DNA of 64,000 bases from Saccharothrix espanaensis DSM 44229 (GCF_000328705.1 NC_019673.1:8815501-8879500); one strand, 5' to 3'. Shown: positions 26,249 to 37,249, counted from the first letter of the stretch. Numbers and translations are program-made. The notes: generated by a model from the letters alone, not told the origin.

Positions 26249-26548
26249 TCAGTACTTCAGCAGGTTGGAATCGTCGACCGAGGCCGAGCGACGCGTCTTG
26301 AAGATCGCCATGATGATCGTCAGGCCCACCACGACCTCGGCGGCGGCGACGACCATCACGAAGAACGCCATGACCTGGCCGTCGAGCGCCCCGTTGATCC
26401 GGGCGAACGTGACCAGGCTCAGGTTCACCGCGTTGAGCATCAGCTCCACGCACATGAACACGACGATGGCGTTGCGCCGCACCAGGACGCCCACCGCGCC
26501 GAGGCTGAACAGCAGGGCGGACAGCAGCAGGTAGTAGGTGGGGGTCAC
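26249..26548 (-). CDS. nuoK: NADH-quinone oxidoreductase subunit K
   Basis: A 99-residue, three-helix subunit: [20 protein letters not shown], the conserved Glu helix [20 protein letters not shown], and a third helix with [16 protein letters not shown]. The two buried Glu of the E-channel are present. The GTG start overlaps the TGA of the 58-codon ORF upstream. Confidence 0.96.
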   Translation of the reverse strand: MTPTYYLLLSALLFSLGAVGVLVRRNAIVVFMCVELMLNAVNLSLVTFARINGALDGQVMAFFVMVVAAAEVVVGLTIIMAIFKTRRSASVDDSNLLKY

Positions 26549-26721
26549 GACTGCACTCCCTCGATCGCACGGGCGTTGGCCGGCACGGCGCGCGGCCGGC
26601 CGAACCGGACCTCGGGGCGGGCCGAGGCCCGCTCGGCGAACCGGGCGGCACCGACCGCCGGGCGCACGGTGAACCGGAGGAACCCGGCGGGCCGGGCGGT
26701 CCCGGTGAGCCGGGCGGTCAC
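26545..26721 (-). CDS. Small Arg-rich ORF coupled between nuoJ and nuoK
   Basis: A 58-codon frame that exactly fills the 169-bp gap between nuoJ and nuoK: its GTG overlaps the nuoJ TGA and its TGA overlaps the nuoK GTG (GTGA at both ends). The product is basic (11 Arg, no Lys, 3 Glu) with repeated RF/RP motifs ([20 protein letters not shown]) and no membrane helix. Most nuo operons have nuoJ and nuoK adjacent, so this is either a lineage-specific accessory protein, a translational-coupling device, or a decayed gene. No family is recognised. Confidence 0.45.
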   Translation of the reverse strand: MTARLTGTARPAGFLRFTVRPAVGAARFAERASARPEVRFGRPRAVPANARAIEGVQS

Positions 26722-27551
26722 GACTGGTCCCCCTTGAGGGCGTGCGCGTCGGCCTCGGGACCGGTGCCGGCGACCTCGGCGACGTCGCCGTCGAGGGTCT
26801 CCTTGGCGGTGGTCTCGATCAGCTCGGACAGCGACTCGGCCGCGACCGAGCCGTCGGGCAGCAGGGCGGGCGTGGCCACCGAGTTGGCGGTGGCGAACAC
26901 GCCGGGGCCGGGCAGCGAGCCGACCCGGTCGCCGCGGAAGCGCTCCTCGACCAGTTCCTTCTGGGTCTTCTTGCGGTCCTTGCCGACGTTCTGGGTGAAC
27001 GCCAGCACCATCGCGCCGACCGCCGCGGTGATCAGCAGCGCCGAGGTGAGCTCGAACGGGAACAGGTAGTCGGTGAACAGGGCCTCGCCGATGTTCGCGA
27101 CGTTGCCGCCGTTCTGGGTGTTCTGCTGGGCCAGGCCGACCGGCTCGACGTCGGTCAGCGCCCGCGCCAGCGAGCCCACCACGAGGCCGGCGAAGCCGAC
27201 GCCGAGCACGCTCGCCGCGAGCCGCTGCCCGCGCAGCACCTCGACCACCGAGTCCGAGCTGTCCCGGCCGACCAGCATCAGCACGAACAGGAACAGCATC
27301 ATGATCGCGCCGGTGTAGACGATGATCTGCACGAAGCCCAGGAACGGGGCCTGCTGCACCATGTACAGCACGCCGAGGCTGAGCATCGCCAGCACCAGCC
27401 ACAGCGCCGAGTGCACGGCGTTGCGGGCGAACAACATGCCCAGCGCGCCGGCCAGGGCCAGCGGGCCGAGGACCCAGAACGCGACGGCCTCGCCGGTGGT
27501 GACGACGTCGACCACGCGTGCGGCGTCCTCGGGCTGGAGCAGCAGCATCAT
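26718..27551 (-). CDS. nuoJ: NADH-quinone oxidoreductase subunit J
   Basis: A 277-residue subunit starting [13 protein letters not shown], whose ATGA overlaps the nuoI stop. Five helices occupy the first 170 residues ([40 protein letters not shown] with the pi-bulge region), followed by a hydrophilic C-terminal tail of about 100 residues ([18 protein letters not shown] onward) typical of actinobacterial NuoJ. The tail has no known function. Confidence 0.95.
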   Translation of the reverse strand: MMLLLQPEDAARVVDVVTTGEAVAFWVLGPLALAGALGMLFARNAVHSALWLVLAMLSLGVLYMVQQAPFLGFVQIIVYTGAIMMLFLFVLMLVGRDSSDSVVEVLRGQRLAASVLGVGFAGLVVGSLARALTDVEPVGLAQQNTQNGGNVANIGEALFTDYLFPFELTSALLITAAVGAMVLAFTQNVGKDRKKTQKELVEERFRGDRVGSLPGPGVFATANSVATPALLPDGSVAAESLSELIETTAKETLDGDVAEVAGTGPEADAHALKGDQS

Positions 27552-28084
27552 CGCCCGGCCTCCCGCGCCTCGTGCTCGGCGGCCAGCCGGGGCCCGTTGA
27601 CGTAGTAGTCCTGCTCGTTCTCGCCCAGCCGCATCGGGTGCGGCGGCTGCTCCATGCCGGGCAGCAGTGGCGCGAGCAGGTCCTCCTTGGTGAAGATCAG
27701 CTTCTGCCGGTCGTCGTCGGCGAGCTCGTACTCGTTCGTCATGGTCAGCGAACGGGTCGGGCACGCCTCGATGCACAGGCCGCAGCCGATGCAGCGCAGG
27801 TAGTTGATCTGGTAGTCGGCGCCGAACCGCTCACCGGGCGAGAAGCGCGCCTCGTCGGTGTTGTCGCCGCCCTCGACGAAGATCGCGTCCGCCGGGCAGG
27901 CCCACGCGCACAGCTCGCAGCCGACGCACTTCTCCAGCCCGTCCGGGTGCCGGTTGAGCTGGTGGCGCCCGTGGAACCGGGGTGCGGTGACCTTCTTGAC
28001 CTCGGGGTACTCCTCGGTGACGACCTTCTTGAACATCGTCCCGAAGGTGACCCCGAAACCCTTGACGGGATCAAACATCCCCAT
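27548..28084 (-). CDS. nuoI: NADH-quinone oxidoreductase subunit I (ferredoxin-type)
   Basis: A 178-residue peripheral-arm subunit with two 4Fe-4S motifs, [12 protein letters not shown] and [12 protein letters not shown] (clusters N6a and N6b), passing electrons from NuoG to NuoB. Start [10 protein letters not shown] is preceded by AAGGAGG at 6-7 nt; longer in-frame sequence overlaps nuoH and is rejected. It overlaps the nuoH 3' end by 14 bp. Confidence 0.96.
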   Translation of the reverse strand: MGMFDPVKGFGVTFGTMFKKVVTEEYPEVKKVTAPRFHGRHQLNRHPDGLEKCVGCELCAWACPADAIFVEGGDNTDEARFSPGERFGADYQINYLRCIGCGLCIEACPTRSLTMTNEYELADDDRQKLIFTKEDLLAPLLPGMEQPPHPMRLGENEQDYYVNGPRLAAEHEAREAGR

Positions 28085-29453
28085 CGCCGGCCTCCTTAGC
28101 TGACACACTCGCGGGTGCGGGCGCGGTTGTCCGATCGCCGTCGGAGGACGGCGGTCGCGCACTGCCGTCGGAGGACGGCAGCTGCGCCACCGGGACCTGC
28201 CGGCGCGGCGGCGACTTGGGCACTTGCAGGTCCAGCGGCGGCACCGGGTACCCGCCGCCGGTGACCGGCACGGCGTTCGGGTCGCGCTGCTCGCGCTGGT
28301 CCGGCAGCAGGAACGCGACCAGCACGATCACCGCCAGCACGACGCCGAAGACGGCGAGCAGCACGCCGGTGCTCAACCGGTCGGCCTCGCGCTCCAGGTT
28401 GAAGTAGCGGGTGAAGGCGACCGCGACGAACCAGAACAGGGCGATCGGGACCAGGAACTTCCAGCCCAGCCGCATGAACTGGTCGTAGCGCAGGCGGGGC
28501 AGCGTGCCGCGCAGCCAGATGAACAGGAACAGGAAGCCCAGGGTCTTGATCACGAACCAGATCAGCCCGAGCCAGCCGTTGGAGTTGAGCACGTGGTCGG
28601 GGCCGACGAACGGGAACTGCCAGCCGCCCAGGAACAGCGTGGTGGCCAGCGCCGACACGGTCACCATGTTCACGTACTCGGCGAGGAAGAACAGCGCGAA
28701 CTTCAGCGAGCTGTACTCGGTGTGGAAGCCGCCGACCAGCTCCGACTCGGCCTCGGGGAGGTCGAACGGGGCGCGGTTGGTCTCGCCGACCATGGAGATG
28801 ACGTAGATGACGAAGCTGACCGGCAGCAGGATCGCGTTCCACGCCGGTAGCGCGCCCCACGCGATCGTGCCGGACTGGCTGCCCACGATGTCCGCGGTGG
28901 ACAGCGAGTGCGAGCTCATCACCACCGCGACGATCGACAGGCCCATCGCGATCTCGTAGGAGATCACCTGCGCGGCCGACCGCAGCGCGCCCAGCAGCGG
29001 GTACGGCGAGCCGGAGGCCCAGCCGGAGAGCACGATGCCGTAGACGCCCAGCGACGAGCAGGCGAGCACGACGAGCACGCCCACCGGCAGGTCGACCAGC
29101 TGCAGGACGGTCTCCTCGCCGAAGATCGAGACCTTGCCGCCGAGCGGGATCACCGAGAACGCGACGAACGCCGGGATGCAGGAGATCACCGGGGCCAGGA
29201 AGAACACCCACTTGTCCGCCAGGACCGGGCGGATGTCCTCCTTGAACGCCAGCTTCAGCCCGTCCGCCAGCGACTGCAGCCAGCCGTTGGGGCCGACCCG
29301 GTTGGGGCCGGGCCGCTGCTGCATCCGGGCGACGACCTTGCGCTCCCAGTTGATCATGAACAGGGTCATCACGACGAGGAACGCGAAGATCCCCACGACC
29401 TTGATGACGACCAGCCAGAACGGGTCGTCCGCGAGCAGCTGTCCCGCGTTCAT
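28071..29453 (-). CDS. nuoH: NADH-quinone oxidoreductase subunit H
   Basis: A 460-residue membrane subunit forming the quinone chamber with NuoB/D. Conserved pieces: [30 protein letters not shown] and the acidic loop [20 protein letters not shown] Pro/Ser/Ala-rich C-terminal tail of about 60 residues is an actinobacterial extension. The start [12 protein letters not shown] overlaps the nuoG TGA (ATGA). Confidence 0.96.
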   Translation of the reverse strand: MNAGQLLADDPFWLVVIKVVGIFAFLVVMTLFMINWERKVVARMQQRPGPNRVGPNGWLQSLADGLKLAFKEDIRPVLADKWVFFLAPVISCIPAFVAFSVIPLGGKVSIFGEETVLQLVDLPVGVLVVLACSSLGVYGIVLSGWASGSPYPLLGALRSAAQVISYEIAMGLSIVAVVMSSHSLSTADIVGSQSGTIAWGALPAWNAILLPVSFVIYVISMVGETNRAPFDLPEAESELVGGFHTEYSSLKFALFFLAEYVNMVTVSALATTLFLGGWQFPFVGPDHVLNSNGWLGLIWFVIKTLGFLFLFIWLRGTLPRLRYDQFMRLGWKFLVPIALFWFVAVAFTRYFNLEREADRLSTGVLLAVFGVVLAVIVLVAFLLPDQREQRDPNAVPVTGGGYPVPPLDLQVPKSPPRRQVPVAQLPSSDGSARPPSSDGDRTTAPAPASVSAKEAGDGDV

Positions 29454-31921
29454 GCCTTGCCTCCGCGCGAGGTGAGTTCGGGCGCGTTCGCCACGGCCAC
29501 CACGGAACCGTGGCCGGCGGCCAGGTTGCGCCGCACGGTGACCGCCCCGGAGTTGCCGGGCAGCCACACCACGCCGTCGGGCAGGTCCGCCGCCTCGACC
29601 GGCAGCGACACCTCGCCCCGGTCGGTCGACACCGTGATCAGGCCGCCCGGCTCGACACCGAGGTGCCGCGCGGTGGCCTCGGACAGCTTCGCGACCACCG
29701 GCCGCGCGGTGCCCGCCAGGTTCGGCTCGTCGTCCTGCCCGGACCCGTTGTCCAGCAGCCGCCGCCAGGTCGCCAGCACGGCCTGGCCGGGCTTGGGCTG
29801 GGACAGCAGCGGCGCGGGCACGGTCGGCGCGGCGGCGGTGAGCGTGCCGCGTCCCAGGCGCTCGAAGTCCGCCATCGCGGCGGCCGGGGTCTGGGTGAAC
29901 AGGTCGGCGTCCATCTCGACGGCCAGCGTGTCCAGCACCCGGCCGTCCGGCAGCGCGCTGGTGCCCTCCAGGGTGAGCGGGAACGGGCGGTGCCGGCCCT
30001 CCCAGTTGAGGTAGCTGCCCGCCTTCTCCACCGCCGGGGCGACCGGGAGCACGACGTCGGCGTGCGCGGTGACCGCGCTGTGCCGAAGCTCCAGGCTCAC
30101 CACGAAACCGGTCAGCTCCAGCGCGCGTTCGGCCAGCCCCGGGTCCGGCAGGTCGAACGGGTCGACCCCGCCGACCACCAGCGCGTCCAGCCCGCCGCTC
30201 GCGGCGGCGACCAGGATCGCGTTGGTGTCGCGGCCGGGCTTCGCGGGCAGCGCGTCGGCGGCCAGGCCCCAGGCCGCTTCGACCTCGGCGCGCGCGGCGG
30301 CGTCGGACACCAGCCGGCCGCCGGGCAGCAGCGTGGGCAGCAGACCGGCTTCCAGCGCACCCCGCTCACCGGCGCGGCGCGGGATCCAGGCGAGCTTCGC
30401 CCCGGTCCGGCCGGCCAGCGCGGCGACCGCCGAGAACAGGCCCGGCACCTCGGCGGCGCGCTCGCCGACCAGGATCACCGACCCCGGCTTGGCCAGCTCC
30501 GCCACCACGTCGGAGGCGTGCTCGGGCAGCGCGTTGAGCGCGGCCGGCTCGCCGCCGGGCACGCACGCGAGCAGCGTGCCGTAGGTCTTCTCCACCGCGG
30601 GCGTCGTGAACTGGCCCAGGTGGAACACCTTGGTCTTCTTCGCGCGGGCCGCCTTGCGCAGCCGCAGGAAGACGATCGGGGCCTCTTCCTCGGGCTCGAA
30701 GGCCACCAGCAGCGCGGCGGGCGCGGCCTCGATGCCCCGGAACGTCACGCCGTCGGCCGGCGTGGTGCCCAGCACCGACGAGGTGAGGAACTCCAGCTCC
30801 TCCGCCGAGTGCGGCCGGGCCCGGAAGTCGACGTCGTTGGTGCGCAGGGCGATCCGGGCGAACTTCGAGTACGCGTAGGCGTCCTCGACGGTCAGCCGGC
30901 CACCGGCCAGCACCGCCGCGCCCTTGCCGTCCCGGGCCTTGGCCAACCCGGCCGCGGCGACCTGCAACGCCTCGGTCCACGACGACTCGCGCAGCTCGCC
31001 GGACTCCTTGTCGCGCACCAGCGGCCGGGTGATCCGGTCGTCGGCGGTGGCGTAGCGGAAGGCGAAGCGGCCCTTGTCGCAGATCCACTCCTCGTTGACC
31101 TCGGGGTCGTCGCCGGCGAGCTTGCGCTGCACCTTGCCGCGCCGCCAGTCGGTGCGCTCGGCGCAGCCCGACGAGCAGTGCTCGCACACGCTCGGCGTCG
31201 ACACCAGGTCGAACGGCCGCGCCCGGAACCGGTAGGCGGCCGAGGTCAGCGCGCCCACCGGGCAGATCTGGATGGTGTTGCCGGAGAAGTACGACTGGAA
31301 CGGCTGCTCCTGCGCCACGCCGACCTGCTGCTGCGAGCCGCGCTCCAGCAGTTCGATGAACGGGTCGCCCGCGATCTGCGCCGAGAACCGGGTGCAGCGC
31401 TGGCACAGCACGCACCGCTCGCGGTCGAGCAGCACCTGGGTGCTGATCGCGATCGGCTTCGGGAAGGTCCGCTTGTGCTCGTGGAAGCGGGAGTCCGCGC
31501 GGCCGTGCTTGAGCGCCTGGTTCTGCAACGGGCACTCGCCGCCCTTGTCGCAGATCGGGCAGTCCAGCGGGTGGTTGATGAGCAGCAGCTCCATCACGCC
31601 CTGCTGCGCCTTGTCCGCGACCGGCGAGGTGAGCTGGGTCTTGACCACCATGCCGTCGGCGACGGTCATCGTGCAGGACGCCTGCGGCTTCGGCATCGGC
31701 CGGCCGCCCATCTCCACCTCGACCAGGCACTGCCGGCACGCGCCCGCGGGATCCAGCAGCGGGTGGTCGCAGAAGCGCGGCACGACGATGCCGAGCCGCT
31801 CCGCGGTCCGGATCAGCAGCTCGCCCTTGGGCGCGACGACCTCCAGGCCGTCGATGACCAGCTTGACGTGGCCCTCGGGCACCACGAGTTCGGCGGTGGG
31901 TTTGTCCGGTGCGATCGTCAT
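29450..31921 (-). CDS. nuoG: NADH-quinone oxidoreductase subunit G
   Basis: An 823-residue Fe-S subunit. N-terminal 2Fe-2S ligands are in [20 protein letters not shown], then [13 protein letters not shown] and [12 protein letters not shown] for two 4Fe-4S clusters, and CEHCSSGC with a later Cys ([10 protein letters not shown]) for the extra N7-type cluster found in some bacteria. A molybdopterin-oxidoreductase-like domain without expected cofactor use forms the rest. Start [14 protein letters not shown] overlaps the nuoF TGA (ATGA). Confidence 0.96.
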   Translation of the reverse strand: MTIAPDKPTAELVVPEGHVKLVIDGLEVVAPKGELLIRTAERLGIVVPRFCDHPLLDPAGACRQCLVEVEMGGRPMPKPQASCTMTVADGMVVKTQLTSPVADKAQQGVMELLLINHPLDCPICDKGGECPLQNQALKHGRADSRFHEHKRTFPKPIAISTQVLLDRERCVLCQRCTRFSAQIAGDPFIELLERGSQQQVGVAQEQPFQSYFSGNTIQICPVGALTSAAYRFRARPFDLVSTPSVCEHCSSGCAERTDWRRGKVQRKLAGDDPEVNEEWICDKGRFAFRYATADDRITRPLVRDKESGELRESSWTEALQVAAAGLAKARDGKGAAVLAGGRLTVEDAYAYSKFARIALRTNDVDFRARPHSAEELEFLTSSVLGTTPADGVTFRGIEAAPAALLVAFEPEEEAPIVFLRLRKAARAKKTKVFHLGQFTTPAVEKTYGTLLACVPGGEPAALNALPEHASDVVAELAKPGSVILVGERAAEVPGLFSAVAALAGRTGAKLAWIPRRAGERGALEAGLLPTLLPGGRLVSDAAARAEVEAAWGLAADALPAKPGRDTNAILVAAASGGLDALVVGGVDPFDLPDPGLAERALELTGFVVSLELRHSAVTAHADVVLPVAPAVEKAGSYLNWEGRHRPFPLTLEGTSALPDGRVLDTLAVEMDADLFTQTPAAAMADFERLGRGTLTAAAPTVPAPLLSQPKPGQAVLATWRRLLDNGSGQDDEPNLAGTARPVVAKLSEATARHLGVEPGGLITVSTDRGEVSLPVEAADLPDGVVWLPGNSGAVTVRRNLAAGHGSVVAVANAPELTSRGGKA

Positions 31922-33216
31922 GCGCTTGCTCCCGCCAGGGCCGCGGCTTCCTTGTTCGTGGGTGAGTTCTGCTCGCACAGGGCCAGGAACTCGTCCTTGA
32001 AGTACTTGATGCCGCTGGTGATCGGGCTGACCGCGCCGTCGCCGAGCGCGCAGAACGAGCGGCCCAGGATGTTGTCGCAGATGTCCAGCAGCGTCTCGAT
32101 GTCGGCGGCGGTGCCCTCGTTGCGGTTCATCCGCTGGAGGATCTGGACCAGCCAGTAGGTGCCCTCGCGGCACGGCGTGCACTTGCCGCACGACTCGTGC
32201 TTGTAGAACTCGGTCCACTTCATGACCGCCCACGGCACGGACACCGTCTCGTTGAAGATCTGCAGCGCCGTGGTGCCCAGCATCGACCCGGCCTCCGCCG
32301 CACCCTCGAAGTCCAGCGGGACGTCGAGGTGCTCGGCGGTGAACAGCGGGGTGGACGAGCCGCCCGGCGTCCAGAACTTCAGCGGGATGCCGTCCTTCAT
32401 GCCGCCCGCCAGGTCCAGCAGCTCGCGCAGCGTGACGCCCATCGGGGCCTCGTACTGGCCGGGCCGCTCGACGTGGCCGGACAGCGAGTAGATCTTCGGG
32501 CCCGGCGACCGCTCGCGGCCCATCGTGCGGAACCAGTCCGCGCCGCCGTTGACGATGTAGGGAACCGAGGCGATCGTCTCGACGTTGTTCACCACGGTGG
32601 GCGAGGCGTAGAGACCGGCGGTCGCCGGGAAGGGGGGCTTGAGCCGGGGCTGGCCGCGCTTGCCCTCCAGCGAGTCGAGCAGCGCCGTCTCCTCGCCGCA
32701 GATGTACGCGCCCGCGCCGGCGTGCACGACGAGGTCGAGGTCGAACCCGGAGCCGAGGATGTCCTTGCCCAGGTAGCCCGCCGCGTAGGCCTCCCGCACG
32801 GCCGCGTCGAGCCGCCGGATGCAGTGCAGCACCTCGCCGCGCACGTAGATCGCGGCGAAGTTCGCCCGGATCGCGTACGAGGTGATGATGATGCCCTCGA
32901 TCAGCGAGTGCGGGTCCGCCATCATCAGCGGGATGTCCTTGCAGGTGCCCGGCTCGCCCTCGTCGGCGTTGATCACCAGGTAGTGCGGCTTGCCGTCGCC
33001 CTGCGGGATGAAGCCCCACTTCAGGCCGGTCGGGAAGCCCGCGCCACCGCGACCGCGCAGCCCGGAGTCCTTGCACTGCTGGATCAGCTGGTCCGGGTGG
33101 GCGGTCAGCGCCTTGCGCAGCGCCGTGTACCCCTCCAGCTGCTCGTAGGTCTTCAGCGTCCACGAGCGCGGCGACAGCCAGCGCTTGGTGAGGACGGGAG
33201 TCAGTTGGTCGACCAT
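31918..33216 (-). CDS. nuoF: NADH-quinone oxidoreductase subunit F
   Basis: A 432-residue NADH- and FMN-binding subunit: [27 protein letters not shown] (Cys where most members have Phe), [21 protein letters not shown], and C-terminal 4Fe-4S ligands [13 protein letters not shown] with a later Cys. It accepts hydride from NADH and feeds electrons into the chain. Separated by 12 bp from nuoE. Confidence 0.97.
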   Translation of the reverse strand: MVDQLTPVLTKRWLSPRSWTLKTYEQLEGYTALRKALTAHPDQLIQQCKDSGLRGRGGAGFPTGLKWGFIPQGDGKPHYLVINADEGEPGTCKDIPLMMADPHSLIEGIIITSYAIRANFAAIYVRGEVLHCIRRLDAAVREAYAAGYLGKDILGSGFDLDLVVHAGAGAYICGEETALLDSLEGKRGQPRLKPPFPATAGLYASPTVVNNVETIASVPYIVNGGADWFRTMGRERSPGPKIYSLSGHVERPGQYEAPMGVTLRELLDLAGGMKDGIPLKFWTPGGSSTPLFTAEHLDVPLDFEGAAEAGSMLGTTALQIFNETVSVPWAVMKWTEFYKHESCGKCTPCREGTYWLVQILQRMNRNEGTAADIETLLDICDNILGRSFCALGDGAVSPITSGIKYFKDEFLALCEQNSPTNKEAAALAGASA

Positions 33217-33228
33217 CGGTGCCTCCCC

Positions 33229-33978
33229 CTACTTCTTTTCCGGCAGGGCGGGGAACTCGGCGTTCTCCGGCATCGCCGGCGCGGTCCAGCCCCGGTCCGC
33301 GGCCAGCGCCGCGCCGCGCACCGTCTCGGGCGCGGCCGACGGGCCGTCGAGGTCCGCCTCCCGGCCCTCGAAGAAGCCCGCCAGCTGCAGCTCCGCCTGC
33401 CGGAAGTCGGTCAGCGGCGCGCCGCGCGTCGGGTCGGGCTTCTGCCCGGCCTGCAACGACTTCACCAGCTCCAGCGCCTGCTCCGGGGTCTGGTTGTCGT
33501 AGAACTCGTAGTTCACCTGGAGCACCGGGGCCAGGTCGCAGGCCGCCAGGCACTCGGCGTGCTCCAGGGTGATCGACCCCGGCGCGCCCGGCTCGCCGGC
33601 GGTCTCCTCGTGGCCCAGCGGCTTGCCGTCGGTGCCCAGGTGCTCGCGCAGCTTCGCGTAGATGGCGTCACCGCCCAGCGCGGCGCACAGCGTGTTCGTG
33701 CAGACGCTCACCAGGTGCTCGCCGCACGGGCGGCGCTTGTACATGGTGTAGAACGTCGCGACCGCGCTGACCTCGGCGTTGGTCAGGTCGAGCTGGTCGG
33801 CGCAGAACGTGATGCCCGCCTGGCTGACGTAGCCCTCCACCGACTGCACCAGGTGCAGCATCGGCAGCAGCGCCGACCGGGGCTGCGGGTACCGCGCGAT
33901 CAGGTCGCGCGCGCGGGCCACCGTGTCCGCGCCGAACACCTCGGCGGCCTGGCTCGGGTTTTCCTGGGTCTGCGTCAT
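33229..33978 (-). CDS. nuoE: NADH-quinone oxidoreductase subunit E
   Basis: A 249-residue 2Fe-2S subunit with a thioredoxin-like fold; ligands are in [12 protein letters not shown] and [14 protein letters not shown]. The C-terminal 80 residues (after about 165; [17 protein letters not shown] onward) form a lineage-specific hydrophilic extension beyond the roughly 165 residues of E. coli NuoE. Its ATG overlaps the nuoD TGA. Confidence 0.96.
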   Translation of the reverse strand: MTQTQENPSQAAEVFGADTVARARDLIARYPQPRSALLPMLHLVQSVEGYVSQAGITFCADQLDLTNAEVSAVATFYTMYKRRPCGEHLVSVCTNTLCAALGGDAIYAKLREHLGTDGKPLGHEETAGEPGAPGSITLEHAECLAACDLAPVLQVNYEFYDNQTPEQALELVKSLQAGQKPDPTRGAPLTDFRQAELQLAGFFEGREADLDGPSAAPETVRGAALAADRGWTAPAMPENAEFPALPEKK

Positions 33979-35372
33979 CGGTCACAACCACCCATCACCG
34001 GGTCGATAGAGGCCACCGACGCGATGACGTCGGCGACCATGCCGCCCTCGCACATCGCGGGCATCGACTGGAGGTTCACGAAGCTGGGTTCGCGCACGTG
34101 CACGCGCATCGGCCGGGTGCCGCCGTCGGAGACCACGTGGTAGCCCAGCTCGCCGCGCGGCGACTCGATCGGCACGTACACCTGGCCGGCCGGCACCTGG
34201 AAGCCCTCGGTCACCAGCTTGAAGTGGTGGATGAGCGACTCCATGGACTGGCCCATGATCTTGCGGACGTGCTCCAGCGAGTTGCCCATGCCGTCCGCGC
34301 CGATGGTGAGCTGCGCGGGCCACGCGATCTTGGCGTCCTGCACCATGACCGGGCCCGGCTCCAGCCGGTCCACCGCCTGCCGGACGATCTTGAGCGACTG
34401 GTGGATCTCCTCGACCCGCAGCCGGTAGCGGGCGAACGAGTCGGCCTCGTTCGCCGTCGGCACGTCGAACCGGTAGTTCTCGTAGCCCGAGTACGGCTCG
34501 ATCTTGCGCAGGTCCCAGGGCAGGCCCGCGGAGCGCAGGATCGGGCCGGTGATGCCCAGCGCCAGGCAGGCGTCCACCGGCAGGTAGCCGACGCCCTCCA
34601 ACCGGTTGCGCCAGATCGGCTGGCCGGTCAGCAGCTTGTCGTAGTCCGGCAGCCGCGAGTCCATCACCTTGATGAAGTCCCGGATCTTCTGCGGCGCGTC
34701 GACCGGCAGGTCCTGCGCCAGGCCGCCGGGCCGGATGAACGCGTGGTTCATCCGCAGCCCGGTCAGGAACTCCAGCAGGTGCAGGACCTCCTCGCGCTCG
34801 CGGAAGCCCGCGGTCATGCCGGTCAGCGCGCCCAGCTCCATGCCGCCGGTCGCCAGGGCGACCAGGTGCGAGCTGATCCGGTTGAGCTCCATGAGCAGCA
34901 CGCGGATCGTCTGCGCGCGCTCCGGGACCGTGACGCCGAGCAGCTTCTCCACCGCGAGGCAGTACGCGGCCTCGTTGTGCAGCGGCGCCAGGTAGTCCAT
35001 CCGCGTCACGAACGTGACGCCCTGGGTCCAGTTCCGGTACTCCAGGTTCTTCTCGATCCCGGTGTGCAGGTAGCCGATGACGCTGCGGGCCTGGGTGACG
35101 GTCTCGCCCTCCAGCTCCAGCACCAGGCGCAGCACGCCGTGCGTCGACGGGTGCTGCGGGCCCAGGTTCATGACGATGCGCTCGTCACCGGCCGCGTCGG
35201 CCAGCACCTCGTCCCAGTCGCCGCCGGTCACCGTGTAGACGGTGCCCTCGGTCGTCCGGCGGGAGTCGGCGTACGGGTCGGACGTCTCGCGCGGGTCCGT
35301 GCGCGGGACGCTGTCGCGGCCGGCCGGGGACGTGTCGGTGCCGGTCGTGACGTCGGAAAGCCGTTCGGTCAT
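33975..35372 (-). CDS. nuoD: NADH-quinone oxidoreductase subunit D
   Basis: A 465-residue 49-kDa-type subunit lining the quinone site: [20 protein letters not shown] with the quinone-contacting His, [22 protein letters not shown], and the C-terminal [19 protein letters not shown]. An extra N-terminal 50 residues ([17 protein letters not shown]) look disordered. The ATG overlaps the nuoC TGA. nuoC and nuoD are separate genes, unlike the fusion in E. coli. Confidence 0.97.
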   Translation of the reverse strand: MTERLSDVTTGTDTSPAGRDSVPRTDPRETSDPYADSRRTTEGTVYTVTGGDWDEVLADAAGDERIVMNLGPQHPSTHGVLRLVLELEGETVTQARSVIGYLHTGIEKNLEYRNWTQGVTFVTRMDYLAPLHNEAAYCLAVEKLLGVTVPERAQTIRVLLMELNRISSHLVALATGGMELGALTGMTAGFREREEVLHLLEFLTGLRMNHAFIRPGGLAQDLPVDAPQKIRDFIKVMDSRLPDYDKLLTGQPIWRNRLEGVGYLPVDACLALGITGPILRSAGLPWDLRKIEPYSGYENYRFDVPTANEADSFARYRLRVEEIHQSLKIVRQAVDRLEPGPVMVQDAKIAWPAQLTIGADGMGNSLEHVRKIMGQSMESLIHHFKLVTEGFQVPAGQVYVPIESPRGELGYHVVSDGGTRPMRVHVREPSFVNLQSMPAMCEGGMVADVIASVASIDPVMGGCDR

Positions 35373-36151
35373 GAGTAGGACCGCCTCTGGTCTGGCGGGG
35401 GGATCTCCGCGCCCTTGTACTCCACCGGGATGCCGCCGAGCGGGTAGTCCTTGCGCTGCGGGTGGCCGTCCCAGTCGTCCGGCATGAGGATCCGGGTCAG
35501 GCCGGGGTGTCCGTCGTAGACGATCCCGAACATGTCCCAGGTCTCGCGCTCCTGCCAGTCCGCGGTCGGGTACACCGAGACCACGCTGGGCACGTGCGCG
35601 TCCTCGACGTCGACCGCGACCTCCAGGCGGATCCGCCGGCGGTAGGTCATCGAGGTCAGGTGGTAGACCGAGTGCAGGCGCTGCGCGGCGGCCTCGCCGT
35701 AGTCCACACCGGACACCGAGCTGCACAGCTCGAAGCGCAGCGCCGGGTCGTCGCGCAGCACCCGGGCCACCTCCACCAGGTGCTCGCGGCGCAGGTAGAA
35801 CGTGATCTCGCCGCGGTCCACGGTGATCTGCTGCACGGTGTCGGCGGGCAGGTCCTTCTCGTGCAGCGCGGCCAGCAGCTCGTCGGCGACCTCGTCGAAC
35901 CAACCGCCGAACGGGCGCTCGCTGGGCGCGGCCACGTGCGCGGGCAGCCGCAGGCCGCCGAAGCCCGACGTGTCGCCGGAGCCGGACGTGCCGAACATGC
36001 CCTTGCGGGCCTTGCCCGCGACGACCCCGCCGCGTGCCTCGTGCTCCTCGTGCTCGGCCTCGCTCATGCTCGCCGAGCTCAACGCCCCGTTGCCGGGGGA
36101 GGGGTTGTCCGCGCCGGGGGTCTTCTCGACCTCGCGCTTGTCGTCAGCCAT
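35369..36151 (-). CDS. nuoC: NADH-quinone oxidoreductase subunit C
   Basis: A 260-residue 30-kDa-type subunit. The conserved region runs from about residue 85 ([20 protein letters not shown]) to the signature [20 protein letters not shown] and [15 protein letters not shown]. The first 75 residues are a charged, Gly/Ser-rich actinobacterial extension ([20 protein letters not shown]). Start [10 protein letters not shown] lies 5 bp after the nuoB stop. Confidence 0.95.
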   Translation of the reverse strand: MADDKREVEKTPGADNPSPGNGALSSASMSEAEHEEHEARGGVVAGKARKGMFGTSGSGDTSGFGGLRLPAHVAAPSERPFGGWFDEVADELLAALHEKDLPADTVQQITVDRGEITFYLRREHLVEVARVLRDDPALRFELCSSVSGVDYGEAAAQRLHSVYHLTSMTYRRRIRLEVAVDVEDAHVPSVVSVYPTADWQERETWDMFGIVYDGHPGLTRILMPDDWDGHPQRKDYPLGGIPVEYKGAEIPPPDQRRSYS

Positions 36152-36156
36152 ACCGC

Positions 36157-36705
36157 TCACTTCTTCGCGAACCGCTGGGAGGACGGGATGAGATCCGTGG
36201 TGTGGCCCTGCTCGGCCAGCAGCGCGGCCCGCGTCGGGCCCAGCGGCTCGTCCATGATCTTCGCGTGGATCTTGAGGATCGCGTCGATCAGCATCTCCGG
36301 CCGCGGCGGGCAGCCCGGCAGGTACATGTCGACCGGCACGACGTGGTCCACGCCCTGCACCACCGCGTAGTTGTTGAACATCCCGCCGCTGGACGCGCAC
36401 ACGCCCATCGCCAGCACCCAGCGCGGCTCGGGCATCTGGTCGTAGATCTGGCGCAGCACCGGGGCCATCTTGTTGGTCACCCGGCCCGCCACGATCATCA
36501 GGTCGGCCTGGCGCGGGGACGCGCGGAAGACCTCCATGCCGAACCGCGCCAGGTCGTAGCGCGGACCGCCGGTGGTCATCATCTCGATGGCGCAGCAGGC
36601 GAGACCGAACGTGGCCGGCCAGAGCGAGGACTTGCGGGTCCAGTTGACCAGCTTCTCCACGCTGGCGAGCAGGATGCCGTTCGGGAGCTTCTCTTCGAGA
36701 CCCAC
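36157..36705 (-). CDS. nuoB: NADH-quinone oxidoreductase subunit B
   Basis: A 182-residue subunit carrying cluster N2, the last 4Fe-4S before quinone: the tandem cysteines in [11 protein letters not shown] plus VCASSGGMF and [16 protein letters not shown] start. Length matches the family (E. coli 220 with extension; actinobacteria 184). Confidence 0.97.
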   Translation of the reverse strand: MGLEEKLPNGILLASVEKLVNWTRKSSLWPATFGLACCAIEMMTTGGPRYDLARFGMEVFRASPRQADLMIVAGRVTNKMAPVLRQIYDQMPEPRWVLAMGVCASSGGMFNNYAVVQGVDHVVPVDMYLPGCPPRPEMLIDAILKIHAKIMDEPLGPTRAALLAEQGHTTDLIPSSQRFAKK

Positions 36706-36717
36706 GGGTCTTCCCCC

Positions 36718-37083
36718 TCAGTTCCAGTCGAGGCCGCCGCGCCGCCACACGTAGGCGTACGCGAAGCCGACCGTCGCGACGAACAGTGCGATCTCCACCA
36801 GGCCGAACAGGCCCAGCCGGTCCGCGGAGACCGCGAACGGGTAGAGGAACACCATTTCGATGTCGAACAGGATGAACAGCATCGCCGTGAGGTAGTAGGC
36901 GACCGGCATCCGGCCACCGCCCACCACGGGCTGCGGTGACGGCTCGATGCCGCACTCGTAGGCGTCGAGCTTCGCCCGGTTGTAGCGGCGGGGGCCGATG
37001 TACGGCGCGGCCGTCACGGAGAACAGGGCGAAGGCGCCGGCGAGGGCGAACATCAATACGAGGGGGAGGTAAGGGTCCAGCAC
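36718..37083 (-). CDS. nuoA: NADH-quinone oxidoreductase subunit A
   Basis: A 121-residue, three-helix subunit and first gene of the operon. The conserved loop DAYECGIEP and helix [16 protein letters not shown] are present. GTG start after a purine-rich ribosome site (GGAAAGGACGACGGAG). Transcription is expected from the long upstream region carrying Rex-type operators. Confidence 0.96.
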   Translation of the reverse strand: MLDPYLPLVLMFALAGAFALFSVTAAPYIGPRRYNRAKLDAYECGIEPSPQPVVGGGRMPVAYYLTAMLFILFDIEMVFLYPFAVSADRLGLFGLVEIALFVATVGFAYAYVWRRGGLDWN

Positions 37084-37167
37084 TCTCCGTCGTCCTTTCC
37101 TCGCGTGTCGCGGTGGTGGTGCACCGCCGACCGTTGCGCACCCTAAGGGTGTTCTTGCCCCCTTCGG

Positions 37168-37187
37168 AAGTTAGGCGCACCTAACTT
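37168..37187. promoter_or_regulatory. Perfect 8-bp inverted repeat AAGTTAGG/CCTAACTT upstream of nuoA
   Basis: Arms of 8 bp around CGCA, about 90 bp upstream of nuoA and overlapping the possible -10. The TTAGG/CCTAA halves recall metal-repressor boxes, but spacing differs from the DtxR/IdeR consensus. Binding protein unknown. Confidence 0.5.
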
Positions 37188-37198
37188 TCCGCAGGTCG

Positions 37199-37218
37199 CT
37201 TGTGAAACACTTCACAAG
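37199..37218. promoter_or_regulatory. Rex-type operator 1 of nuoA
   Basis: Perfect TTGTGAA-ACAC-TTCACAA (with flanking C/G also paired), the consensus operator of the NADH/NAD+-sensing repressor Rex. The same bases satisfy the CRP pattern TGTGA-N6-TCACA, so a CRP/GlxR protein is the alternative. Confidence 0.8.
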
Positions 37219-37231
37219 GCATCTCAGCCGG

Positions 37232-37249
37232 TTGTGAACTGATTCACAA
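37232..37249. promoter_or_regulatory. Rex-type operator 2 of nuoA
   Basis: Perfect TTGTGAA-CTGA-TTCACAA, centred 32 bp (about three helical turns) from operator 1, so two dimers could bind the same face of DNA. Confidence 0.8.

Noticed and set aside
37168-37187. DtxR/IdeR iron box
   Set aside because: TTAGG/CCTAA halves are suggestive, but IdeR boxes are 19-bp odd palindromes TTAGGTTAGSCTAACCTAA; the spacing here differs, so only an unassigned palindrome is reported.
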